Source of the DNA: Mycolicibacterium goodii
GTDB taxonomy: Bacteria > Actinomycetota > Actinomycetes > Mycobacteriales > Mycobacteriaceae
DNA length: 64,000 nucleotides
Reading direction: 5' to 3'
NCBI RefSeq assembly: GCF_001187505.1
Contig: NZ_CP012150.1
Span: forward strand, 6,172,048-6,236,047
Shown: positions 53,997 through 64,000 of the stretch, piece after piece
Layout of the letters: every line of letters begins with the position of its first letter
How positions within the stretch are numbered: the first letter of the stretch is position 1
The notes under the pieces: generated by a model
Databases searched by the model: none
Told to the model about the DNA's origin: nothing
The model's input: the letters and a program-made list of their open reading frames with translations, nothing else
Program-made: the position numbers and the translations under genes

Positions 53997-55177
53997 AAAT
54001 CGCCATCAGCGGCGCCGGCATCGCCGGCCCCTGCCTGGCGTATTGGCTGACCCGCGCGGGCCACGAACCTACGCTGATCGAAGCGGCCCCGCACCTGCGG
54101 ACCGGCGGGTACGTCGTCGACTTCTGGGGTCTCGGCTACCAGGTCGCCTGCCGCATGGGGATCGAGTCGACCATCCGGGATCTCGGGTATGACGTCCGCT
54201 CGATCCGTTCGGCCACGTCTGGCAGTCGGATCCGCGCGAACCTGGACACCGCGGGGATACGCCGCGCCACCCAGGACAAGTTCACCAGCCTGCCGCGCGG
54301 CGACCTCGCCGCGGTCATCTACTCCACCATCGCAGATGACGTGGAAACGGTGTTCAGCGACAGCATCTGCACGATCACCGAGCATGACAGCGGAGTCTCG
54401 GTCGGTCTGCTCAGCGGGGCACAGCGCGATTTCGACCTGGTCGTCGGGGCCGACGGACTGCATTCCCAGGTGCGTCGTCTGGTGTTCGACGACGACGCCG
54501 ACGCCGAGCACCACCTGGGTTGCCTGGTCGCCGCTGCGGTCGTCAAGGGCTATCGGCCTCGCGACGAGCTGGTCTACATGACCTACAGCACACCGGGACA
54601 CAGCGTGGGCAGATTCACCCTGCGGGGCGACCGGACCCTCTTCCTATTCGTGCTGCGCAGCGACCACACCACGGTGCCCGAATCGACCGAAGCACGAATT
54701 GCACTGTTGGATACCGAGTTCAGCGGTGCCGGCTGGGAATGCGCGCGCATCATCGAAGCACTGGGTGAGGTCGAGGACCTGTATCTCGATGTGGTCAGCC
54801 AGATCCGTATCGACCGCTGGTCACAGGGCAGGACGGTGCTCGTCGGGGACGCCGCGGCATGCATATCCCTGCTCGGCGGCGAAGGCACCGGACTGGCGAT
54901 GACCGAGGCCTACGTTCTCGCCGGGGAACTGGCCACCCACACCGATCACCGGGACGCGTTCGCCGCCTACGAATCCGCATTGCGGCCACTCGTCGCCGAC
55001 AAGCAGGCGGCCGCTCGCAGGTACCTGTCGGTGTTCGTCCCGAACTCGAAGCCGGGCATCATCTTCCGCGACCTCTGCATGCGCGCCATGAACACCGCGC
55101 CAAAAAGCGAGCGCCTGCTGGCGCGTGCCTTCTCAGATGACTTCGAACTCCCCGGGTACTCCTTTGATTGTGCCTGA
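53993..55177 (+). CDS. FAD-dependent aromatic-type monooxygenase
   Basis: The protein is 394 residues of the PHBH/UbiH/TetX class A flavoprotein family. The FAD motif is ISGAGIAGPCLAYWL. The DG motif is VGADGLHSQVRRLV near residue 155, and the GD motif is VLVGDAAACISLLGGEGTGLAM near residue 285. Such enzymes hydroxylate aromatic or polyketide compounds, some inactivating drugs; nothing here shows which. ATG 53993 overlaps the Ddn-like stop (ATGA), so an F420 enzyme and a flavin monooxygenase may act in sequence. Confidence 0.9.
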   Translation: MKIAISGAGIAGPCLAYWLTRAGHEPTLIEAAPHLRTGGYVVDFWGLGYQVACRMGIESTIRDLGYDVRSIRSATSGSRIRANLDTAGIRRATQDKFTSLPRGDLAAVIYSTIADDVETVFSDSICTITEHDSGVSVGLLSGAQRDFDLVVGADGLHSQVRRLVFDDDADAEHHLGCLVAAAVVKGYRPRDELVYMTYSTPGHSVGRFTLRGDRTLFLFVLRSDHTTVPESTEARIALLDTEFSGAGWECARIIEALGEVEDLYLDVVSQIRIDRWSQGRTVLVGDAAACISLLGGEGTGLAMTEAYVLAGELATHTDHRDAFAAYESALRPLVADKQAAARRYLSVFVPNSKPGIIFRDLCMRAMNTAPKSERLLARAFSDDFELPGYSFDCA

Positions 55178-55199
55178 GGAAGACTCCCGTCGAATCACC

Positions 55200-55236
55200 G
55201 AAAGCGGCTTGCGCAGCCGCTGTCGGGACCGCTTTC
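55200..55236. terminator. Bidirectional terminator-like hairpin
   Basis: GAAAGCGG (55200-55207) pairs with CCGCTTTC (55229-55236), or alternatively AGCGGCT (55203-55209) with AGCCGCT (55215-55221). It lies between the convergent FAD monooxygenase and groEL-type genes, so it can end both the operon from the left and the mim operon from the right. Confidence 0.6.
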
Positions 55237-55345
55237 GATCTCGGCGGTGATGTCCACTGAACGCTTCAGCGCGGTGCGCCCGTCCTTTCGGGACTTGACG
55301 ACGGCCGGAACGACAGTCACCCCGAACCTGTTGCTCCAGTGACCT

Positions 55346-58045
<2,700 letters not shown>

Positions 58046-58049
<4 letters not shown>

Positions 58050-58792
58050 CGCCTGCTCCTTCTGGTTCTGATGTTGGTCACGACGGGCACAGCGCCCGCG
58101 GGTTCGTCGTCGGAGTACCGTGTGGCCAGCAGGCCCCGGCAGAAATGCGCGTTGCCTTCCATCGAGATCCGTACCGACCGAGCGAAACGCAGCCGCAGCG
58201 GAACCGCCTCGGGCCCAATGGGCTTACCGTCGTCGTCGACGAGAACCTTGCTGTTGGGGCAACTGCTCAAGCCGATGGTGAACCGGCGCCGCAGCAGCGC
58301 GGCCTTCGCTTTGCCCTCGGGCAGATCACGCAACAGCAGATGGCCGATCTGCTCGACGTCCATCGGTGTCTGGCGCAGCAGTGACGCGATCGCGCGTTCC
58401 ATCGCGGCCGCATGTGCCTTGCGCCAGAACACCTCTCGGAGTTCGTCGAGGCTGTCTTCGGCTTCCACACCGAAGGTGCCGACATAGCCTGCGTCGGCGG
58501 CGAGGCCGGCGTTGATCTTGTCACTGTCGTGATGGTCGTCCAGCAGCACCCGCACCTGCCCTACGTCGTCGAGTTCGCGTAACGCATCCAGAGCGTCCGA
58601 CGCCATCAGATAGGCGAAGTTCGGGGAGCAGAACGCCGTCGGCAACCGCAGATGCACGGTGATCCCCTCATCATCGACGACCACCGAGCGCACGAATCCG
58701 AGATCGGTGATCGGTTCGTCGAGCTCGGGATCGGTCACCGTCGCCAGCGCGTCGAGGATCTCCGTCTCGACGGAGATCACAGCGGCACTCAT
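58046..58792 (-). CDS. DUF59 (MIP18/SufT-like) protein of the mim operon
   Basis: The protein is 248 residues. The N-terminal 110 residues are a DUF59 domain: LATVTDPELDEPITDLGFV, then LRLPTAFCSPNFAYLMA with a conserved Cys. The C-terminal half is less known, with SSCPNSKVLVDD and MEGNAHFCRG containing further cysteines. DUF59 proteins serve in Fe-S or iron centre assembly. In this operon it may help load the diiron site of MimA or the Fe-S cluster of MimB; that is inference. It overlaps both neighbours by four bases. Confidence 0.85.
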
Positions 58793-59832
58793 ATCGACAC
58801 GCTCTCCTTGGCACCGGCGGCCACCTCCACCGTGTCCTGCCCGGGTGTCGGCAACTGCAGTTCGGCGGGCACGTCGATGTTGTACAGCGATGCGGCGTTG
58901 AGGCCCAGGATCTTTCGCTTCTGCTCCGTGGTGATCTGGGTGTACTCGCCGAGCATGTCCTCAGGAATCTGGAAGTCGACGAACTTCTCGATGAGCCACT
59001 TCGGCGTCCACAGCGCGTAGTCGCTGGAGAACAGGATCTTGTCCTCGCCGATCCAGTACAAGAGTTCGCCGATGATCTGGGCGAAGTAGCGCGGCCTTGT
59101 GTGGATGAACGGGATGGCAACGGCCAGACCGCCATAGACGTTGGACTCCTGGGTGGCGATCCAGCAGAAGTCCTCCAGCCGAGGCAGCCCGACGTGTTCG
59201 ACGACGAAGTTCAGCTCCAGGTAGTCGGTGGCCACCTTGTCGATGTCGGCCACGTCGAACGCGTCACGGTCCAATGGCCGGATGGTGGGGCCCTTGTGAA
59301 CGTGAATGTTCTTGATACCCAGTTCGATTGCCTCTTCCAGGTATCGCCGCGACCACGGCTCGTCGAGCTTGTAGCCGCGCGAGTCACCGTGCCATTCAGC
59401 GGTGTAGAGTTTGACGCCCTGCAGGCCCATCCGTTCCGCGTCACGACGCAGTTGCTCCAGGCCGGTCTCGCCGTGGCGGGGGTCGTAGGCGTGGTTGTAG
59501 GTGAGTTTTCCGGGGTGGCGTTGCGTGAGTGCGAACGCCTCCTCGGTCTGGCCGAACCCGGTGACGTAGAAGTCGCTGAGCAGCGTGGCCTGGAAGATCG
59601 CATGGTCGACGTAACCGTCGACGAACAGGTCCTTCATCAGCCGGTCGGCGCCGTAGTAGGTGTAGGTGTCGTAGTCCCACACCTCGTCTTCGGGGCTGAG
59701 GTTGCGGTGATAGTCGTAGAAGCAGTCGATGAACTGCCTGCCGTGCACGTTCTTGTGGTTGGAGGCGCGTCCGTCCCACAGGTGAACATGCCCGTCCACG
59801 ATGAAGTACTGCTGGCCGTCTTTTTCGTACAT
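58789..59832 (-). CDS. Amidohydrolase-family protein of the mim operon
   Basis: The protein is 347 residues of the amidohydrolase 2 (decarboxylase/hydrolase TIM-barrel) family. The metal ligands are seen in VDGHVHLWD (His-x-His), NIHVHKG, FVVEHVGLP and the Asp in FSSDYALW. ATG 59832 has AAGGA upstream. It keeps company with mimABCD in mycobacteria and with prmABCD in other actinomycetes, but its reaction is not established as far as I know. It may act on an intermediate or in maturation. Confidence 0.88.
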   Translation of the reverse strand: MYEKDGQQYFIVDGHVHLWDGRASNHKNVHGRQFIDCFYDYHRNLSPEDEVWDYDTYTYYGADRLMKDLFVDGYVDHAIFQATLLSDFYVTGFGQTEEAFALTQRHPGKLTYNHAYDPRHGETGLEQLRRDAERMGLQGVKLYTAEWHGDSRGYKLDEPWSRRYLEEAIELGIKNIHVHKGPTIRPLDRDAFDVADIDKVATDYLELNFVVEHVGLPRLEDFCWIATQESNVYGGLAVAIPFIHTRPRYFAQIIGELLYWIGEDKILFSSDYALWTPKWLIEKFVDFQIPEDMLGEYTQITTEQKRKILGLNAASLYNIDVPAELQLPTPGQDTVEVAAGAKESVSI

Positions 59833-59880
59833 CACGAAGTCCTTGCTGGGGTTGGGCTGGTTGGCTGTTCGAGGTGCGAG

Positions 59881-60225
59881 CTACTGGGCGGTGAGGTCGA
59901 AGCCGATGTACTCGGCGGCATCCTCGGGGCTGGCGAACAGCATCGTCTTGTCGTCGAGATGAACCATGCGGCCGTAGTGGGTCGAACTGATCTCCTCGAA
60001 GATCGAACCGTCGAACTCCTCGCCGAGGGCCTCGGTGAGTTCGTCGTAGTCGAAGCTCAGCAGTTTGACGCCGTCGACGCGGATCATCGATGGGTACTCG
60101 GTGAGTTCAACACCTTCCTTGGCACCCATCACCTCGGCGACGACGCGACCGATGGGGGTGTTCATCAGGGTGACGCCGCACTTGTTGGAAAACTCGGTGG
60201 CCGCGCCGAATTGCATACTGCTCAT
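59881..60225 (-). CDS. mimD: Binuclear iron monooxygenase coupling protein
   Basis: The protein is 114 residues of the MmoB/DmpM effector family: small, without cofactor, and needed to couple electron flow to substrate oxidation in the hydroxylase. It begins [20 protein letters not shown] and has [18 protein letters not shown] 60225 overlaps the mimC stop (ATGA), which fixes the start. Confidence 0.93.
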   Translation of the reverse strand: MSSMQFGAATEFSNKCGVTLMNTPIGRVVAEVMGAKEGVELTEYPSMIRVDGVKLLSFDYDELTEALGEEFDGSIFEEISSTHYGRMVHLDDKTMLFASPEDAAEYIGFDLTAQ

Positions 60226-61328
60226 TTGTTCAACTCCTCGGGGACGTCGAGATCGATTTCTGCCAGCAGGGCTGAGAACTTCTCCTTCGCCGCCTCCAGG
60301 CTGGAGGCGAAGGTGACGGCTTTGTCGGCGGGAGCCGACCAGATCGGTTGCAGCGCATGTGCGGCGTCGAGGCAACGTGGCACCCAGACACCCAGCCACT
60401 CGGCGAACAGCGCCTTGTTCGCCTCCCCGTGCTCAGGGTCACGGGTCAGCAGCCGGAACAGGTTGCGGGTGTAGTTGAGGTCGCGGTCGTAGTCGTGCTC
60501 GCCGGTGCCCACTATCGTCGGCGTGATGTAGTCGCCGTTGCGCGCGGCGATCTGCATGATCAGTTCGGTGCGGAACAGCGAACCGACCAGCTGTTCGAAC
60601 ACGATGTTGGTGGCGAACAGCAGCTGACACCAATCCCCCACCGCCGTCAGTTCTTCCACGACCCTACGGGTCGGCTGCCATTCCGGCGCCTCCTGCCAGA
60701 CGGCCCTGTGGGCACTGCCGTCGAATGCGTCGGCGGCCTCGGAAAGGTCGAGGTTGAACAGCGCGAGGTCCTGGGCGAACCGCATCTTGTGCGCGGCGTT
60801 CACCGCGACCGCGGTGTTGATCATGTTGGTCGGTCCCGACCGCTGGATGGACGTGAAAACGTGCAGCGCCAGACCGTTCTCGGCGTGCATCCACGCTCCG
60901 ACATGGCGTTCGATGAAGGTCAACCACGCCGAATTCCAGCCGTCGTAGACGCGGGCGCGTTTGGCGTTCTTCAGGCACAACTCGACCTGACGCACGACCG
61001 CGGCGTTGTTGCGGTAGATGGTCTGGTTCCACTCCTCGTTGGGGTCGAGGAAGGCATGCCAATTCGACGACTTGGCCGTGGTCCAGTCTTTCGGGTAACC
61101 GCCAGGTCCGTTTCCGAACCCGTAGATCCAGCCCTGTGTCAGGTGACGCTCGGGATCGGGTTGGACGTCGACGGTGACGTCTTCGTACATCGTCGCGCGC
61201 AGCTTGGCCGGCGTGAAGTACGAGTAACTGCGGCTCTTGGAACTCGGAAACACCTTGGCCCCGGCTTCGGAGTCGGTGAACTCGATCTTGGGAAAGCTGC
61301 GTTCTCTTGGCTTTTCAGGGGCTGACAT
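60222..61328 (-). CDS. mimC: Binuclear iron monooxygenase hydroxylase, small subunit
   Basis: The protein is 368 residues, the beta subunit of the hydroxylase. It has the ferritin-like fold without iron ligands. Typical segments are [14 protein letters not shown] near residue 70, [20 protein letters not shown] near 130, and [16 protein letters not shown] near 185. With MimA it forms the (alpha-beta)2 hydroxylase. ATG 61328 lies 24 bases after mimB. Confidence 0.94.
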   Translation of the reverse strand: MSAPEKPRERSFPKIEFTDSEAGAKVFPSSKSRSYSYFTPAKLRATMYEDVTVDVQPDPERHLTQGWIYGFGNGPGGYPKDWTTAKSSNWHAFLDPNEEWNQTIYRNNAAVVRQVELCLKNAKRARVYDGWNSAWLTFIERHVGAWMHAENGLALHVFTSIQRSGPTNMINTAVAVNAAHKMRFAQDLALFNLDLSEAADAFDGSAHRAVWQEAPEWQPTRRVVEELTAVGDWCQLLFATNIVFEQLVGSLFRTELIMQIAARNGDYITPTIVGTGEHDYDRDLNYTRNLFRLLTRDPEHGEANKALFAEWLGVWVPRCLDAAHALQPIWSAPADKAVTFASSLEAAKEKFSALLAEIDLDVPEELNK

Positions 61329-61352
61329 CGGACGTTCCTTTCGGGTGGGCTG

Positions 61353-62399
61353 CTACTGGTCGAAGATCGGGCTGGTGAAGCTGTCGTAGAACACCTGGTC
61401 TTTGGGTACGGAGTTGGCGTCGAGGAACGTCAACGCGGCGTCGACCATCGGTGGCGGGCCACACAGGTACACCTCGGTCTTGGCGACGGCGGTCTCGTAC
61501 CGCGCCACGACGTCGGTGACCATGCCCTCCTCCACCGTGACCGTGCCGGGCACCTCCCCCTCCGCAGACTCCGAGAGGCACGCGACGAACTGGAAGTCCT
61601 TGATCCCCTTGCCCAGTTCGACGATCTCGTCGAGGTAGAACAGGTCGGCCGCGGTGCGTGCCCCGTAGTAGAACCTCGCAGGCCTGCTGTTCTCGGTCTC
61701 GTTCATGTGCCGAAGCAGGCTCAGGATCGGCGCCATACCCGCGCCGCCCCCGATGCACACGACGGGCAGCACGTGTCCGTCCTTGAGGGTGAACGATCCG
61801 TAGGGGCCCGTGAGCGCGATCTCGTCGCCGACCTGGATGTGGCCGTCGAGCAGGGCCGAGAACTTCCCGCCGGGATACTTCTTGATGAGGAATTCGACCT
61901 CGTCGCCACACGACTGCGTGGTCGCCATGGAGAACGACCGATGCTCCTCGGTGCCGGGGATGTGAAGGTCGGCGTACTGGCCGGGCTTGAAATCGAACTT
62001 GCCCGGCTCGATCGGCTTCAGCCGCAGCGACACGATGTCACGGGTCTTGGGTTCGACCGCCAGCACTTCGGTGCGCACGTCCTGGATCGGGATGCCGCCG
62101 AGAAGCTCGTCCTCATCGAAATTGAGCAGCTCGATGGTGCAGTCGCTGAACGCATGTGACCGGCACAGCAGGACGAAGCCCTCATCCACTTCGGCGTCGT
62201 TGCACGCGAAGGTGGAGTAGCTCTCCATCTGGATCTCGCCGTCGAGCACGTAGGACTTGCAAGCCGAGCACCGACCCTCCCGGCAGCCGTGCATCAGGTG
62301 GATGCCCTGGCGAAAGGCGGCATCGAGAATGTTCTCGTCCTCGCGGACATCCATTTCGATGTCCACGGGTTCGAAGTTGATCTTGTGGGAATCCGCCAT
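61353..62399 (-). CDS. mimB: Binuclear iron monooxygenase reductase
   Basis: The protein is 348 residues with three parts. First is a plant-type [2Fe-2S] ferredoxin domain (cysteines in HGCREGRCSACKSY and FVLLCRSH). Second is a FAD domain (RSFSMATTQ). Third is an NADH domain (VVCIGGGAGMAPILSL and VYLCGPPPMVD). It takes electrons from NADH and passes them to the diiron centre of MimA. Confidence 0.95.
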   Translation of the reverse strand: MADSHKINFEPVDIEMDVREDENILDAAFRQGIHLMHGCREGRCSACKSYVLDGEIQMESYSTFACNDAEVDEGFVLLCRSHAFSDCTIELLNFDEDELLGGIPIQDVRTEVLAVEPKTRDIVSLRLKPIEPGKFDFKPGQYADLHIPGTEEHRSFSMATTQSCGDEVEFLIKKYPGGKFSALLDGHIQVGDEIALTGPYGSFTLKDGHVLPVVCIGGGAGMAPILSLLRHMNETENSRPARFYYGARTAADLFYLDEIVELGKGIKDFQFVACLSESAEGEVPGTVTVEEGMVTDVVARYETAVAKTEVYLCGPPPMVDAALTFLDANSVPKDQVFYDSFTSPIFDQ

Positions 62400-62482
62400 G
62401 GCGGTGCCTCCTGACTGCGATGTGAACAGGGTTGATCACGGTGGGCGGCACCGGAGAGACAGGTGCCGCCCACCGTGGGTTC

Positions 62483-64000
62483 TCAGGCCGGAACCCCGCC
62501 GGCGCGGTACGCCGCGACGTGTGCGTTGCGCTCGTCGTCGGTCATCTGGTTCAGCAGCACGTTGGGGCTGTTGAAGGTGTTGCCGCGCACGTCGTCGAGA
62601 GTCCACATCTTCTGCGGATCCAGATCCAGGTGCGGTTGCCCGACGAGGGTCTTCCCGTCGTCGCGGACGTAGCCGAGATCGGTCACGATATCGGCAAGGT
62701 CCTTGCCGTGGTGCAGGGTCTCCCACTCGCGGAAACCGGTGAGCCGTCCCATGTTCGGGGTCTCTCTGCCCTCGTATTCACCCCGGAACGCGACCGCGTC
62801 GGTCCAGTAGCACGTTTCGGAGCAGTACGTCCTCCACTGGCCGTCGACCTTTTCGACGATCATGTCCTCGCGGATCAACGCGGGCACCATGCAGGTCCAG
62901 CACCGGTGCGGGTACTGGTACCCGACCTCTTCGAATGCGATCGGCTTGTTGCGGCCCGGATAGGCGAGCCGGTTGTAGTTCTCCCACCACTTGCCGAACT
63001 TGTTGTACCAGCCCGGGTACTTGTGCTCGAACCACTCGAAGTCGGTGTCGGTCATGGTGTCGATGCGCCAGTAGTTCACCGGCCAACCGGTGGCGAAGAA
63101 TCGGGCCACCTCGTGCACGTAGCCCTTCTCGACGATGCGCTTCCACGCCTCCTCCACCAGGTCGTGCGGAATCGTCAAACCGTACTTCTCCAGCGGCAGA
63201 AGGTAACTGCGGTAGTAGTCGTCGTAGATCCACCGGCGCCACATCTCGGCGTAGCTCTCCCGGTCCTTGCGGCGGTCCTTGGTGCCGTACTCGATGAACG
63301 TTCCGATCGCGGCGTCGACCACGCAGTGGTTGTTCCACCAGGCGTAACGCAGGTCGCGTTCGAGCAGCGGCCGGTTGCGTTCGTCGGCGAGCGCCATCAG
63401 CAGGATCGAGTAGCCGTTGGAGATGTGCCGGGACTCGTCGGACTGCACCGAGTGGAACACCGTCGGCAGCAGGTAGTCACCGTTGGCGGCCGCCTCGTCG
63501 GGCATCGCCACGAAAAGGGTGTTGGTGAAAGCGGTCTCGGCGACCACGGTGAGGTAGATGTTCGCGGCGGTGATCGCGTCACCGGTGATGAAGCCCTCGC
63601 CGAACTGCCGTCCGATTGTGCCCGCGTAGTTGTTCGCGAACGCCTTCTCCGTCATGTCGAAGCCGGCCGGGTCGATGTAGTTGTTCATGTAGAGCTTCTT
63701 GAGGTTCATCTGGATCGTCGAGTGCCGGACCTCGTCGATCATCTGCACGGCCAGGCCGTTGTGGATCTCGGGGTTCGGCACGGCGTCGATGGCCATCGGC
63801 ATCGCGCGGGCCGCAGAGATCTCGGGGAACGGAATGATCGACAGGAACAACTTCTGCCACTCCAGCCAGCGCTGCTGGACCTGGCGGAACATGTTCCCGC
63901 GGATGGCGCCGTCCATCGCGCCGTAAACGCGGTTGTCCTTCTCCTCTTCCATGGAGAAGTAGGAGCGCATGATCTGCTTGAGCGGATCCTTCTTCGGCGC
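62483..64000 (-). CDS. mimA: Binuclear iron monooxygenase hydroxylase, large subunit (5-prime part outside)
   Basis: The frame is open to the window edge; 505 residues are visible and perhaps the first 40 are missing. It is the diiron alpha subunit of a propane/phenol-type soluble monooxygenase. Ligand motifs are [10 protein letters not shown] and [10 protein letters not shown] (Glu-x-x-His pairs), with further Glu residues in the four-helix core. The late part has [10 protein letters not shown] and YCSETCYW. MimABCD enzymes oxidise propane, acetone and phenol. It heads the operon mimA-B-C-D-amidohydrolase-DUF59-alcohol dehydrogenase-GroEL. The promoter lies outside. Confidence 0.95.
   Translation of the reverse strand, partial: APKKDPLKQIMRSYFSMEEEKDNRVYGAMDGAIRGNMFRQVQQRWLEWQKLFLSIIPFPEISAARAMPMAIDAVPNPEIHNGLAVQMIDEVRHSTIQMNLKKLYMNNYIDPAGFDMTEKAFANNYAGTIGRQFGEGFITGDAITAANIYLTVVAETAFTNTLFVAMPDEAAANGDYLLPTVFHSVQSDESRHISNGYSILLMALADERNRPLLERDLRYAWWNNHCVVDAAIGTFIEYGTKDRRKDRESYAEMWRRWIYDDYYRSYLLPLEKYGLTIPHDLVEEAWKRIVEKGYVHEVARFFATGWPVNYWRIDTMTDTDFEWFEHKYPGWYNKFGKWWENYNRLAYPGRNKPIAFEEVGYQYPHRCWTCMVPALIREDMIVEKVDGQWRTYCSETCYWTDAVAFRGEYEGRETPNMGRLTGFREWETLHHGKDLADIVTDLGYVRDDGKTLVGQPHLDLDPQKMWTLDDVRGNTFNSPNVLLNQMTDDERNAHVAAYRAGGVPA

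Overview
The window is high-GC actinobacterial chromosome. It runs from the end of the nuo (NADH dehydrogenase I) operon to a mimABCD-type binuclear iron monooxygenase operon. GTG and TTG starts, four-base ATGA/GTGA stop-start overlaps, many F420/LLM-type and Ddn-type proteins, and an EthA-like Baeyer-Villiger enzyme all point to a fast-growing mycobacterium. The nuo and mim ends and the genes between them fit my memory of Mycolicibacterium smegmatis or a very close relative such as M. goodii. That species call is inference. I saw no tRNA, rRNA, insertion sequence, CRISPR array or origin.

Layout, left to right. 1-2.3 kb: nuoM (partial) and nuoN. 2.4-6.3 kb: a minus-strand operon of MFS transporter, NtaA/SnaA/DszA-type monooxygenase and zinc alcohol dehydrogenase. 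6.3-9.2 kb: a TetR regulator divergent from an APH-like kinase and a conserved protein of unknown function. 9.3-20.5 kb: mixed oxidoreductases and regulators (DUF4345/AraC pair, EthA-like monooxygenase, an LLM gene broken by an amber codon, amine oxidase, hydrolase, quinone oxidoreductase, YggS, TetR/SDR/MFS). 20.6-25.9 kb: a five-gene operon of GntP-type permease, class III CoA-transferase, HMG-CoA-lyase-like enzyme, IclR regulator and SDR. 26.0-30.0 kb: an SDR, then a molybdate operon (HTH-Mop protein, modA, modB, modC). 30.0-35.2 kb: a LacI-linked set of HisD-like dehydrogenase, two SDRs and a polyol-type MFS permease. 35.4-42.4 kb: a catabolic region with Dabb protein, alpha/beta hydrolase, TIM-barrel isomerase, Na+/solute symporter plus small partner, GntR, FAH-family hydrolase and extradiol-dioxygenase-like VOC protein. 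42.7-55.2 kb: a 47-residue protein, an LLM oxidoreductase, a four-domain fused ABC exporter, a GntR/acyl-CoA dehydrogenase pair, NDH-like flavoproteins (one internally deleted), cupin, acyl-CoA synthetase, Ddn-like protein and FAD monooxygenase. 55.3-64 kb: mimA-D with amidohydrolase, DUF59 protein, alcohol dehydrogenase and a second GroEL.

The most interesting structure is at 34.5-42.4 kb. Three promoter regions carry the ten-base palindrome TTTTCGAAAA or a one-base variant, which I predict is the operator of the GntR protein encoded at 40.4 kb. Two genes of this predicted regulon, the hydrolase and the symporter, each carry one extra base that breaks the frame, so the pathway is either decayed in this strain or the sequence has errors. 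A second GntR protein (47.5 kb) shares a 16-base operator with an acyl-CoA dehydrogenase. Five intergenic long inverted repeats, at least four with GCGAGC-type arm ends and mostly near gene ends, look like a family of dispersed hairpin elements.

The mim operon is a coherent propane/phenol/acetone oxidation unit: hydroxylase, coupling protein and reductase make an alcohol or hydroxy-ketone, the alcohol dehydrogenase can oxidise it further, the GroEL paralogue helps fold the hydroxylase, and the DUF59 protein probably assists iron or Fe-S maturation.
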